A stretch of 64,000 bases of DNA from Candidatus Azobacteroides sp. (GCA_009778655.1 WRFZ01000182.1:47680-111679); one strand, 5' to 3'. Positions 1-8,038 are shown, counted from the stretch's first letter. Numbers and translations: made by a program. The notes: a model not told the origin generated them from the sequence alone.

Positions 1-407
1 GGATATATAATATTTTTCAAATACGAAAAGAAAAAAATCAATAAATAATAATTCCAAAAATTAACAAGTTCCATCAGAGCAATATAGATAGTAATGCTTT
101 TTCTGCTGTTATAAAAACGTAAAAAATTAGTATATTGACTGTTATCGCATTTTTTAAAAAGAAATTTCAAGACAAAATCAACGGCAAGCAATAATAAAGC
201 GGAATATACAAATATTTTTAACGGACTCGCTTCATCCGAAAATAATACGGTAGCCCATTGTCCTAAAAATAATCCGAGAATATACAACAAAGAAAAAAGG
301 GAAATTACGGAAACACCTATTACAAAACGAATTGTAACTTCTTGTTCAACAAGCGGATTACGGACAAATGATTTCCAATTTAATAAAAATAATGTACGGA
401 TTTTCAT
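1..407 (-). CDS. Partial membrane protein, DUF5687-like (ABC-2-type permease)
   Basis: An open frame starts at the ATG complementary to 405-407 and runs off the left edge, so about 135 N-terminal residues are visible. It begins MKIRTLFLLNWKSFVRN, followed by at least three long hydrophobic segments separated by short basic stretches (for example KFLFKKC). The early W-K-S-F-x-R motif followed by paired membrane helices is what I associate with the DUF5687 family, thought to be ABC-2-like permeases of Bacteroidota. An ATPase partner would lie outside the window. It is separated from the upstream peptide gene by a terminator at 441-496, so it may have its own promoter or depend on readthrough. 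The family call is from memory of the N-terminal pattern; the membrane-protein call is firmer. Confidence 0.55.
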   Translation of the reverse strand, partial: MKIRTLFLLNWKSFVRNPLVEQEVTIRFVIGVSVISLFSLLYILGLFLGQWATVLFSDEASPLKIFVYSALLLLAVDFVLKFLFKKCDNSQYTNFLRFYNSRKSITIYIALMELVNFWNYYLLIFFFSYLKNIIY

Positions 408-440
408 TTATGAATGTTATGGTTATTTTTCCTTTTCATT

Positions 441-496
441 AAAATAAAAAAGGTGTTCCTTGGATTTTAACGAATATTGCCTTATGGAACACCTTC
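441..496 (-). terminator. Intrinsic terminator after the double-glycine peptide gene
   Basis: A perfect 10-bp inverted repeat, AAGGTGTTCC (450-459) and GGAACACCTT (486-495), has a 26-nt loop. Read on the minus strand the stem is followed by TTTTTATTTT (441-450). It begins about ten bases after the peptide stop codon. Confidence 0.8.
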
Positions 497-505
497 TTTG
501 CTCTA

Positions 506-661
506 TCAAGCTGTAGCTAAAAGTTCGAGGCAAGCGACATACAAAAGAGCGCCACCCCAGCCACCACCGGCAACTATTCCACCAACGGCACACCAGAAGT
601 GTTGTTCATTTGTCCATCCTCCGTTAATTGTTTCCATTTGTTCAAAATTCATTTTCTTCAT
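506..661 (-). CDS. Double-glycine leader peptide (bacteriocin- or pheromone-like precursor)
   Basis: The 51-codon product reads MKKMNFEQMETINGG and then a 36-residue tail. The leader is a textbook double-glycine leader: basic start, alternating hydrophobic residues, E-x-I-x-GG just before the expected cleavage site, as used by C39-peptidase ABC exporters. The tail is Gly-rich (GGIVAGGGWGG), hydrophobic, and has two cysteines (tail residues 9 and 29) that could form a disulfide. The frame extends upstream to 769, but the leader pattern fixes the start at 659-661 (or the ATG at 650-652). A small HTH regulator lies upstream on the same strand, and a strong terminator follows. No C39 exporter is visible in the window; it could lie to the left. 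Antimicrobial or signalling function is inferred from the leader only. Confidence 0.75.
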   Translation of the reverse strand: MKKMNFEQMETINGGWTNEQHFWCAVGGIVAGGGWGGALLYVACLELLATA

Positions 662-768
662 CACAAAATTAATTAAAATAAATAAAACATTACACATAAA
701 CTCTCTGAAAAACCTCATTCTTGCAAGAAATTCTGTTTTACGATGCAAAATTAGATTTTTCCCGTCCA

Positions 769-1047
769 CTATCCTTGGACGGAAAGATTTTTTTTGAAAA
801 AATCTTCAATTTCTTTCTTCCAAAAACCGGTTTCGGTCAGTTCGAACGGATTTTCGTAATAGAATGTTTTTTGTTTGCGGCTGTATTTGATAACCGCCCC
901 GTAATCTTCCAATTCTTCTTTCACGTTATAAAGTTGACTTCGGCTTATACGCAATTTTTTTGCAAATTCAATCGGCGAACCGGTTCTTCTTTGTTTAACA
1001 AGCTGATACATATCAACTAAGCGAGTAATTCTTTCAAAAGGGTTCAT
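769..1047 (-). CDS. Small HTH transcriptional regulator
   Basis: A 92-residue protein with an N-terminal helix-turn-helix of the HTH_11/DeoR-like type. Residues about 26-50 (SPIEFAKKLRISRSQLYNVK) look like the two DNA-binding helices, followed by a wing-like EELEDYGAVIKYSRKQKTFYYE. It has no sensor domain. It lies 107 bases upstream of the double-glycine peptide start on the same strand, so the two are probably one transcript and the regulator probably controls the peptide locus. A promoter-like box lies about 300 bases upstream (1355-1387), leaving a long 5' leader that contains the large palindrome at 1112-1244. The HTH call is fairly secure; the target is inferred from position. Confidence 0.7.
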   Translation of the reverse strand: MNPFERITRLVDMYQLVKQRRTGSPIEFAKKLRISRSQLYNVKEELEDYGAVIKYSRKQKTFYYENPFELTETGFWKKEIEDFFKKNLSVQG

Positions 1048-1111
1048 CAGTCAAAATAATCGGCTTTCAGTCCCCGAAAACCGGTTTAAATGCAAAAGCG
1101 TGGGACTGTAA

Positions 1112-1244
1112 CTTTATTCGCATTCGAGGTCTTAGGATACCTATGTAACAAACAAGTAAGCCTACGCCGTGAGGCGTGAGCGCCGACTACTTACTCTCGT
1201 TACATTTTGAAAAGTTCCTAAGTTTTCGAATGCAAGAATAAAAG
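1112..1244. repeat. Large imperfect palindrome in intergenic region 1048-1607
   Basis: Left arm 1112-1160 and right arm 1190-1244 share blocks in inverted order: GCATTCGA, CTTAGGA, ATGTAAC and AGTAAG each recur as complements. The centre holds a small hairpin ACGCC-GTGA-GGCGT (1163-1176), whose loop is GNRA-type. A further AATAAAAG/CTTTTATT pair borders the right side (1237-1261). The rest of the 560-base region holds only promoter-like boxes; I see no gene. Confidence 0.7.
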
Positions 1245-1354
1245 CTAACGCTTCTTTTATTATATTCCGGTTATATTCAAGTTTTTTACATATCCATGCT
1301 TTATTTTAGTTATTATCGGGGCTTGAATGAGCCGATACAAAACTCTTGTACTTG

Positions 1355-1387
1355 CAAAAGTATAAAAAAATTTCGATTATGAACAAT
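1355..1387 (-). promoter_or_regulatory. Promoter for the HTH/peptide unit
   Basis: On the minus strand a -7 box TACTTTTG (complement of 1355-1362) is preceded, 21 bases upstream, by ATTG (complement of 1384-1387). This fits the Bacteroidota TTG/TAnnTTTG pattern. Transcription would start near 1348 and cross the palindrome before reaching the HTH gene. Confidence 0.5.
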
Positions 1388-1568
1388 TTCCGGTTAATTT
1401 TCTTATCAATAAATTAATTATTGTTACTTTTGGTATAGCAAATATAAAATTCTATTATCCTATTTTTTATCTCTTCATATTTTATTCAAGAGAGCGAATA
1501 GATAATTAATAAAATCACCGGTCTTATAATCAAAAAATTTAATATTATGTTTTTTTTCGATAATTGAT

Positions 1569-1576
1569 TACCTTTG
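1569..1576 (+). promoter_or_regulatory. -7 promoter box of the amino-acid permease gene
   Basis: TACCTTTG fits TAnnTTTG exactly and sits 31 bases before the permease ATG. No clear -33 TTTG is seen. A second box TACTTTTG occurs at 1425-1432. Confidence 0.5.
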
Positions 1577-1607
1577 TACCCAATGAAGATACCAATTTGA
1601 TAATATA

Positions 1608-3239
1608 ATGAATATTTTTCAAAGAAAACCCTTAGATACGCTTATTTCCGAATCGAAAGAAGAAGGCGAACATACCTTAAAAAAAACCTTGGGGCCTTAC
1701 CAATTAATTGCGTTGGGATTAGGAGCAATTATCGGCGCCGGACTGTTTTCGATAACCGGACTTGCCGCCGGCAGTTATGCGGGACCGGCAATTACCATCT
1801 CTTTTTTAATTGCAGCTTCGGGTTGCTGTTTTGCCGGTTTGTGTTACGCCGAATTTGCCTCCATGATTCCCGTTGCGGGAAGCGCTTATACTTATTCGTA
1901 TGCTACTTTGGGCGAGTTTATTGCATGGGTAATCGGTTGGGATTTGGTTTTGGAATATGCGGTTTCTTCCGCAACCGTCAGTATCAGTTGGAGCCGTTAT
2001 TTCGTTAAATTACTCGAAGGTTTTCAAATTCATTTGCCGGTCGAACTGACAGCCGGTCCTTGGGACGGCGGATTGTTAAATCTTCCCGCCGCTTTTATTG
2101 TCATTCTGATGAGTTTACTGTTGATTCGCGGAACAGAAGGCACATCGCTGGTCAATTCAATCGTTGTCTTTTTGAAAGTAGCGGTTGTTATCACGTTTAT
2201 TGTATTGGGGTGGAAATACATTCGTTCCGAAAATTATGTTCCTTATGTTCCGGAGAATACGGGAAATTGGGGAGAATTCGGGTTCAGCGGAGTGATTCGC
2301 GCAGCTGCGGTTGTCTTTTTTGCATTTCTCGGATTCGATGCCGTGAGTACCGCTGCACAGGAAACTAAGAATCCGAAAAAGAATATGCCGATCGGGATAT
2401 TGGGTTCCCTGTTTATTTGTACCATCTTGTACATCCTTTTTGCCCACGTATTAACCGGCGTAGCTAACTACTCGGTTTTTCGGGGAAGGGACGGGATTGC
2501 TCCCGTTGCCCTTGCTGTTGACCACATGGGCGCCGTTTTGCCGGACGGAAGCATTCAACCTGCTTTCCCATGGCTGAATAAAGCCATTATTGTAGCTATT
2601 CTTGCCGGCTATTCTTCAGTAATCTTAGTCATGCTGCTGGGACAGAGTCGGATTTTTTATTCGATGAGTCACGACGGTTTATTACCGAAGGTGTTTTCGG
2701 AAGTTCATCCCAAATATCGGAGCACATTTAAGAGTAACTTATTGTTCCTGTTATTGGTCAGTATTTTAACCCTTTTTGTTCCGGCGCATATCGCCGGAGA
2801 ATTGACCAGCATCGGTACGCTGTTTGCTTTTATCATTGTCTCCATCAGCATTATAGTCATGCGAAAAACGCAACCGGACGCTCCTCGATCTTTTAGAACG
2901 CCGGGAGTACCGGTAATTCCAATTTTGGGAATTTGCATTTGCTTGTTCATGATGGTCTTTTTGCCGTTCGATACTTGGATTCGCTTGGTTGTCTGGATGC
3001 TTTTCGGACATAATATTTATGTTTTTTACGGTTCTCGTCGAAGTAAATTAGGAGCCAAGAAAGGGGTAAGACTATTATCAATCGTCGGATTAGGAATTGC
3101 CGTTTTCCTTCTCGCGCTTACCCTTATCCATCAATCGCAACAGGGTTGGGAAAATGCTTCTTCTTTTGCATTCGTCTTGATATTAATCGCTCTGTTTCAT
3201 ATTGTATTGTATGGAATACGGGCTATTGGAAAGAAATAG
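1608..3239 (+). CDS. APC-family amino acid permease
   Basis: The 543-residue integral membrane protein has about 12-14 hydrophobic segments. The first helix carries the APC substrate-binding signature LGLGAIIGAGLFSITG (residues about 36-51), preceded by the typical cytoplasmic lead KKTLGPYQLIALG. Other family landmarks are the helix with YAEFASMIPVAGSAYTYSYATLGE and the conserved FFAFLGFDAVSTAAQETKNPKKNMPIG, both typical of the cationic amino-acid transporter (YfnA/CAT-like) branch. It imports amino acids across the inner membrane by proton coupling, as known for the family. The methyltransferase gene follows three bases after its stop, so at least 1608-6343 is probably one plus-strand transcript. 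The substrate cannot be read from the sequence. Confidence 0.85.
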   Translation: MNIFQRKPLDTLISESKEEGEHTLKKTLGPYQLIALGLGAIIGAGLFSITGLAAGSYAGPAITISFLIAASGCCFAGLCYAEFASMIPVAGSAYTYSYATLGEFIAWVIGWDLVLEYAVSSATVSISWSRYFVKLLEGFQIHLPVELTAGPWDGGLLNLPAAFIVILMSLLLIRGTEGTSLVNSIVVFLKVAVVITFIVLGWKYIRSENYVPYVPENTGNWGEFGFSGVIRAAAVVFFAFLGFDAVSTAAQETKNPKKNMPIGILGSLFICTILYILFAHVLTGVANYSVFRGRDGIAPVALAVDHMGAVLPDGSIQPAFPWLNKAIIVAILAGYSSVILVMLLGQSRIFYSMSHDGLLPKVFSEVHPKYRSTFKSNLLFLLLVSILTLFVPAHIAGELTSIGTLFAFIIVSISIIVMRKTQPDAPRSFRTPGVPVIPILGICICLFMMVFLPFDTWIRLVVWMLFGHNIYVFYGSRRSKLGAKKGVRLLSIVGLGIAVFLLALTLIHQSQQGWENASSFAFVLILIALFHIVLYGIRAIGKK

Positions 3240-3242
3240 ACC

Positions 3243-4148
3243 ATGGAACTGCTATCTCCCGATAATTGGACGGATTATCAATTGATTGATTCCGGCGATT
3301 ACGAAAAGCTCGAACGGTTCGGACGTTACCGATTACGCCGCCCAGAACCGCAAGCGGCATGGCGAAAAGCTTTACCGGAAAGTGAATGGGAGAAGCAACC
3401 GGATGCTTGGTTCCGAAAAGAAAAAGGGAAATCCGGCCCGGAAGGAAATGAAAAAGGCGAATGGATACTCCGTTCTTCCATGCCGCAACAATGGTTCATT
3501 ACGTATTCTTACCGGACGATGAAACTCCGATTTCGTTTGGGTTTGACCGCTTTTAAACATGTAGGTATTTTCCCCGAACAAGCGGGAAACTGGAATTACA
3601 TCTTTGATACCGTCCGACAATTCCCTATCCTACCCTCTGTACTTAATCTGTTTGCATATACCGGAGGCGCTTCTTTAGCCGCTAAAGCAGCCGGCGCCGA
3701 TGTTGTTCATGTTGATTCGGTCAAACAAGTGTTGAATTGGTCGCGTGAAAACATGGAAGCTTCCAGATTGAACAATATCCGTTGGGTATGCGAGGATGCG
3801 CTGAAATTTGTCAAACGGGAAGTCAAGCGGGGAAAGCGTTATCAAGGAATCGTATTGGACCCTCCGGCTTACGGTCGCGGTCCCGAAGGCGAAAAATGGA
3901 TTTTGGAAGACCATATTGCCGAATTAATGGATGCATGCGGTAAAATTGTTGACAAAACCGGTTTTTTTTGTGTACTTAACTTATATTCTATGGGATTTTC
4001 TTCGTTGATTGCCGAAAATATAATGAACGATTATTTACCCGACATTACAAAAATTGATTCCGGTGAATTATATTTACCCGATCAAGCCGGTCGGAAATTG
4101 CCGTTGAGCGTATTTTGCAGGGGGAGTAAATTAACAAGTAATGAATAA
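3243..4148 (+). CDS. SAM-dependent methyltransferase, RlmI/RlmK-like (Methyltrans_SAM)
   Basis: A 301-residue class I methyltransferase. Motif I is LNLFAYTGG (residues 134-142), an acidic residue follows at HVDSV, and the catalytic-loop motif is DPPAYGRGP (206-214). The N-P-P/D-P-P-x-Y/F type loop with this arrangement is typical of COG1092-like 23S rRNA cytosine-C5 methyltransferases and relatives. The usual N-terminal PUA domain is not evident; instead there is a short lead (1-90) rich in W/R/K. The substrate is therefore uncertain, though rRNA is most likely. It starts three bases after the permease stop and ten bases before the phospholipid genes. Confidence 0.75.
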   Translation: MELLSPDNWTDYQLIDSGDYEKLERFGRYRLRRPEPQAAWRKALPESEWEKQPDAWFRKEKGKSGPEGNEKGEWILRSSMPQQWFITYSYRTMKLRFRLGLTAFKHVGIFPEQAGNWNYIFDTVRQFPILPSVLNLFAYTGGASLAAKAAGADVVHVDSVKQVLNWSRENMEASRLNNIRWVCEDALKFVKREVKRGKRYQGIVLDPPAYGRGPEGEKWILEDHIAELMDACGKIVDKTGFFCVLNLYSMGFSSLIAENIMNDYLPDITKIDSGELYLPDQAGRKLPLSVFCRGSKLTSNE

Positions 4149-4158
4149 ATAACACAAT

Positions 4159-4758
4159 ATGATTTCAATTTACAACATCAAACCCGAATTTCAGAAACTG
4201 TTGCAGCCCGTTTTACCTGTTTTGCATAAAGCCGGATTTACTGCCAATCAGATTACGGGAATCTCCTTACTGTTATCGCTTGTAATCGGCATACTGTTTT
4301 GGTTTGCCGGCGATTATCCCGTCTTTTTCTTGGCTTTACCTATCGGTTTATTCCTACGAATGGCGCTGAATGCTTTGGATGGAATGATGGCGCGAACCTA
4401 TCATCAACAAAGCAAGCAAGGTGAAGTATTGAACGAATTAGGCGATGTAATTTCCGATTGTTTTATTTATTTTCCCTTGATTCGATTTGAAAATGCAGCT
4501 CTTTATTGGGCGGTCGCTTTTATTTGTTTGAGTATAATCAACGAATTTGCCGGTATATTGGGAAAAGCGGTTTCCGGTCAACGCCGTTACGAAGGGCCGA
4601 TGGGAAAAAGCGATCGGGCTTTTGTGATGGGAATATACGGACTTTTGTGCTTCTTTCATGTGGGATTCCGTCCGTATTCCGTTTATATATTTATATTTCT
4701 TATACTTTTACTCATCATAAGTACAATGACTCGAATTAAAAAAATGATTAATTTATGA
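4159..4758 (+). CDS. CDP-alcohol phosphatidyltransferase family protein (YnbA-like)
   Basis: The 199-residue protein has about six hydrophobic helices and the CDP-alcohol phosphotransferase signature, but in altered form: N71-x2-D74-G75-x2-A78-R79-x8-G88-x3-N92-x3-D96. The usual first and third aspartates are asparagines. The next two genes, a CdsA-like cytidylyltransferase and a PlsC-like acyltransferase, overlap or abut it, which resembles the E. coli ynbA-ynbB arrangement. The enzyme would transfer a phosphatidyl or similar group from a CDP-lipid to an alcohol, but the Asp-to-Asn changes may mean a different donor or metal use. Its gene ends in a four-base overlap with the cytidylyltransferase start. 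Confidence 0.75.
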   Translation: MISIYNIKPEFQKLLQPVLPVLHKAGFTANQITGISLLLSLVIGILFWFAGDYPVFFLALPIGLFLRMALNALDGMMARTYHQQSKQGEVLNELGDVISDCFIYFPLIRFENAALYWAVAFICLSIINEFAGILGKAVSGQRRYEGPMGKSDRAFVMGIYGLLCFFHVGFRPYSVYIFIFLILLLIISTMTRIKKMINL

Positions 4759-5720
4759 AATCTGATTTTGATTGGCTCTTTCATGCCAAAATTTTGGAAG
4801 AAAAAGAAGTGATGATTATTGTTTTTGTGATTTTCGGACTTCTGACGCTTGCCTCTGTCCTGTTTTTTATTATCGGGAAAATAAAGCCGGATGCAAATCT
4901 CAACGAACTGAAAACACGAACGAAGTCGTGGTGGATTATGGCATTACTGTTTGTTGTGACTACCATTTTCAGTACTAAAATATCTTATGTTGCCATTGCC
5001 TTCCTGTCGTTTCTTGCTTTCAGAGAGCTTTATTCCATTCTCGGCTTTCGGCAATCCGACCGGCAAGCCATTTTCTGGGCGCTTTTATCTATTCCCGTTC
5101 AATACCTTCTGGCTTACGCCGGATGGTATGGCGCTTTCATTATTTTTATCCCGGTAGTTACGTTTCTCCTTTTACCTTTGCGATTGGTTTTAAGGGGCGA
5201 TACCGTGGGGATTGTTAAATCTATGGCTACATTACAATGGATACTCATGTTGACCGTTTTTGGTATCAGTCATTTGGCTTATTTACTTTCGCTTCCCGAT
5301 ATAGAAGGATTCAAAGCCGGAGGACGGGGATTGTTACTTTTTGTGGTTTTTCTGACGGAAATCAATGATGTGATGCAGTTTACTTGGGGAAAACTGCTTG
5401 GGAAACATAAAATTATTCCTAAAATCAGCCCGAATAAAACTTGGGAAGGTTTTATCGGAGGAATTATTTCTACGACAATTATCGGTTATTTTTTAGCTTT
5501 TCTGACGCCGATGAACGCTCCGCAGGTTATTATAGTGAGTTTTTTGGTTGCTAATGCCGGTTTTATAGGGGATATTGTAATGTCGGCGATTAAGCGGGAT
5601 ATCGGCGTAAAAGATACCGGCAATTCAATACCGGGACACGGCGGAATACTCGACCGAATTGATTCATTAGCCTATACGGCGCCTACATTCTTCCATTTAA
5701 TCTATTACTTATGCTATTAA
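4755..5720 (+). CDS. Phosphatidate cytidylyltransferase (CdsA family, YnbB-like)
   Basis: A 321-residue protein with about eight membrane helices. The C-terminal half carries the CTP-transferase signature: NDVMQFTWGKLLGKHKIIP, ISPNKTWEGFIGG, and SAIKRDIGVKDTGNSIPGHGGILDRIDSL, the last containing the family pattern K-R-x-x-x-x-K-D-x-G-x-x-x-P-G-H-G-G-x-x-D-R-x-D. It makes CDP-activated lipid (CDP-diacylglycerol in the classical family) from phosphatidate and CTP at the inner membrane. It overlaps the upstream CDP-alcohol transferase by four bases and the downstream acyltransferase by ten, so the three are translationally linked and probably act in order: acylate, activate, transfer the head group. 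Confidence 0.85.
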   Translation: MKSDFDWLFHAKILEEKEVMIIVFVIFGLLTLASVLFFIIGKIKPDANLNELKTRTKSWWIMALLFVVTTIFSTKISYVAIAFLSFLAFRELYSILGFRQSDRQAIFWALLSIPVQYLLAYAGWYGAFIIFIPVVTFLLLPLRLVLRGDTVGIVKSMATLQWILMLTVFGISHLAYLLSLPDIEGFKAGGRGLLLFVVFLTEINDVMQFTWGKLLGKHKIIPKISPNKTWEGFIGGIISTTIIGYFLAFLTPMNAPQVIIVSFLVANAGFIGDIVMSAIKRDIGVKDTGNSIPGHGGILDRIDSLAYTAPTFFHLIYYLCY

Positions 5721-6343
5721 AACCGTTTATTTTACGTTTCACTTACAGCTTTTTAATGCGTTGGATATTACGATGGATCATCGGCGTAAAGTGGGAAAAA
5801 GCTTCTTTTTTGTCGGATGAAAAGCAATTTATTATTATTGCCAACCACAATAGCCATTTAGATACCATTACTTTATTGGCTTCCATTCCCGCTCGGATTC
5901 TTCCGAAAGTAAAACCGGTTGCCGCTGCGGATTATTTCGGCGATACGCCGTTCAAAGCGAAAATGAGCAGCTATTTTATCAACGCCCTGTTGATTCCCCG
6001 TTCGGAAGGCTTAACCGCAATCCGGCAAATGAAAAAAGCGTTGGATGAAGGATATTCCTTAATTATATATCCGGAAGGTTCACGCGGAAACCCCGAAGAA
6101 GAGCAAGCGTTGAAACCGGGGATTGCCTTCCTTTTATCTTTATGCCCGCAGGTCAAATATGTTCCCGCTCATCTGACGGGCATGGGGAAAGCTTTACCCA
6201 AAGGCGAAAACCTGCTTCTTCCCTACGAATCGTCTTTGATTTACGGGAAACCCCGTTTGATTGAATCATCGAACAGAGACGAAATTCTCCGACAGATTGA
6301 AGACGATTTCAAGATTCTTAAATCAGCGGCTTTACAGAACTGA
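5711..6343 (+). CDS. 1-acyl-sn-glycerol-3-phosphate acyltransferase family (PlsC-like)
   Basis: A 210-residue protein with one N-terminal hydrophobic segment. The HX4D catalytic motif is ANHNSHLD (His46, Asp51), the substrate-binding motif is PEGSRG (121-126), and a conserved P-A-H follows near residue 156. It is the usual length of a short PlsC enzyme. The start overlaps the cytidylyltransferase gene by ten bases. It would supply phosphatidate to that enzyme by acylating lysophosphatidate. Lysophospholipid or glycolipid acylation remains possible because this locus is separate from any essential pls/cds genes that could lie elsewhere in the genome. Confidence 0.85.
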   Translation: MLLKPFILRFTYSFLMRWILRWIIGVKWEKASFLSDEKQFIIIANHNSHLDTITLLASIPARILPKVKPVAAADYFGDTPFKAKMSSYFINALLIPRSEGLTAIRQMKKALDEGYSLIIYPEGSRGNPEEEQALKPGIAFLLSLCPQVKYVPAHLTGMGKALPKGENLLLPYESSLIYGKPRLIESSNRDEILRQIEDDFKILKSAALQN

Positions 6344-6366
6344 ATAGTAATTTTAAGAATATATCG

Positions 6367-7278
6367 TTACCAATGTGATACAAAATGCACGCAATATTGA
6401 AAATTGTTGCTTGTTCTATACGGATTATACGGATCAAATCTCCATTTTGAATTTTGCATATTTTGCTGAATATAATACAGTTTTTTTTTATTTGAAAATC
6501 CTTCTACTTTGACCGTATCAACCATTCCCGACCTGTTTACATAAAGTAAAACATTGCAATTTTTCCCCTTTTTTAGCTCCTTATACATTTCTTTTAAACT
6601 ATAATCGTCAATATGTACGATCCAAAGTTTAGGATAATAATAAAAAATAGTAAAAACACATCCATTGTAGGCGCGATTCCCATTTTTATAGTATATCGGA
6701 GAACAGTCAGCATAATAAGATTGTGTTTGAGGTTTAATTTCATCTGTGATTATGGGTTTTATAAAATTTCCTCGCCAATTAAACGGGTACTCTACTTTTT
6801 CCAACATGATCGTACAATTATAAATTTGGGGCGTTAATCGAACAGAAATAGAACTTTCGTTTTGAATACAATTTATATTTATGTCTAATGGTTCGTATCC
6901 TATTGTACGAACCATTATTTTTGTACCCTGTTCACAAGTATCGGGAATTATAATCTTACATTGATTGTTATAGTCCGTTGTTCCAATATAATTATCTCGC
7001 TGTCCCAATTCTTCCCAAAACGGATACGTTTTATTTTCCATACGGGGCGAATAGTAAAAAATATCAGCGTTTACAGAGACTGTATCTATCACTTCAATAG
7101 TAATTGTTCTTGATGACATCGTTTTTTGAGGAACCAGTAATTCTAAACCATCGTCTTTCGGTATTGGCTGTTGGAGCGGAACAAGTATCTCTGTTTCTGT
7201 TGTCCCGTTTACAACTGCTTGTCCGTAACTGTTTATAAGTAGCACGCTTGTTCCTAAGATAAGAAGCGTTTTTTTCAT
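6367..7278 (-). CDS. Secreted hypothetical protein with TonB-C-terminal-like end
   Basis: The 303-residue product starts with a signal peptide (MKKTLLILGTSVLLINSYGQA). The middle (about 110-170: YIGTTDYNNQCKIIIPD, then VRTIGYEPLDI) resembles the carboxypeptidase-regulatory-like beta fold common in Bacteroidota envelope proteins. The C-terminus (VLLYVNRSGMVDTVKV, then SKWRFDPYN) resembles the TonB C-terminal fold in which a Gly-x-Val-x-x-x-x-V strand is followed by a W-x-F-x-P strand. I do not recognise a named family. It is convergent with the phospholipid operon (23-base gap) and downstream of a palindrome-bearing promoter region at 7429-7460. Periplasmic or outer-membrane location is inferred. 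Confidence 0.6.
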   Translation of the reverse strand: MKKTLLILGTSVLLINSYGQAVVNGTTETEILVPLQQPIPKDDGLELLVPQKTMSSRTITIEVIDTVSVNADIFYYSPRMENKTYPFWEELGQRDNYIGTTDYNNQCKIIIPDTCEQGTKIMVRTIGYEPLDININCIQNESSISVRLTPQIYNCTIMLEKVEYPFNWRGNFIKPIITDEIKPQTQSYYADCSPIYYKNGNRAYNGCVFTIFYYYPKLWIVHIDDYSLKEMYKELKKGKNCNVLLYVNRSGMVDTVKVEGFSNKKKLYYIQQNMQNSKWRFDPYNPYRTSNNFQYCVHFVSHW

Positions 7279-7428
7279 GACTGTATTTTTAGTATTGCTA
7301 TTTCTATACCACGTTACCGTTTCAAGATGTTATTGTCCTCGGTTGCACACATTATGAATTGGCTCCATACACAATTTCCCATTTATCTCATAACATTTTC
7401 AACATAAATTTGTCACGCATTTCGAGAA

Positions 7429-7460
7429 CAAAGGTACAATTAATTCTTGACAAGAATTAA
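7429..7460 (-). promoter_or_regulatory. Promoter box with adjoining perfect palindrome (possible operator)
   Basis: On the minus strand TACCTTTG (complement of 7429-7436) fits the -7 consensus. Immediately upstream, 7440-7460 is a perfect odd-centred palindrome: arm TTAATTCTTG, one central base, complementary arm. The palindrome fills the -10 to -33 space where a repressor would block polymerase. The only gene downstream on this strand is at 6367-7278, about 150 bases away. Confidence 0.5.
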
Positions 7461-7462
7461 CG

Positions 7463-7770
7463 GAGTATAAAAATATTCCGCCCACCAATTTTCAAGCAGA
7501 ATAAACGTCGCGACAGGAATATATCCTGCTTTTTGCATCCGGGTGACATTATTGGGAATTGTGTCCATTCCGGGATAGACGTTCTGCTAAAATTCGTAAA
7601 CTTCGAGGACGTTTTTCGGTAAACCACGATGCTTTAGAAACTGCAATATAACCTCCCTGCTTCAGAAATTTTCACCATTCATTCAGTTCGCGCTCAAAAC
7701 CGATATTATAAATCGTTCCTTCTAACCAAATCAAGTCAAACTCGTGAATTGGCTTACTATCGTCGCTCAT
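7463..7770 (-). pseudogene. Decayed class I SAM methyltransferase gene
   Basis: On the minus strand from 7770 one can read [20 protein letters not shown], then [12 protein letters not shown], a stop codon (TGA), then KFLKQGGYIAVSKASWFTEK. After a frame change near 7600 the reading continues with a second stop (TAG where Trp is expected), then QNVYPGMDTIPNNVTRMQ, KAGYIPVATFILLEN, and WWAEYFYTP. This is the C-terminal half of a Methyltransf_11-type protein common in Bacteroidota. The N-terminal SAM-binding half is missing. Two nonsense codons, one frameshift and a 5' truncation make it a clear relic. The remaining 7771-8038 stretch holds no gene. Confidence 0.75.
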
Positions 7771-8038
7771 ATTTATTTGTTTAAATTATCACATACTTAC
7801 TATTCAAGTCTATTTTCTTGTTGTCACTCTGTATGTACTTTCTCTTACTTATCATTGCCTGTAATGTGGTGACGACTTGGCGAAGGCAGGGCTTTCACTA
7901 CACTTGATACGAGATGCAAAACTTGAAAATACACACTGCTTTTCGGACGAGTTACGCCCCTCTTGCACCAAACCACTCGTTGTGTGTTGCCCTTTGTACC
8001 AATACTTTCTGTTCGTTTTTTGTGTTGTCAAATTGAGT

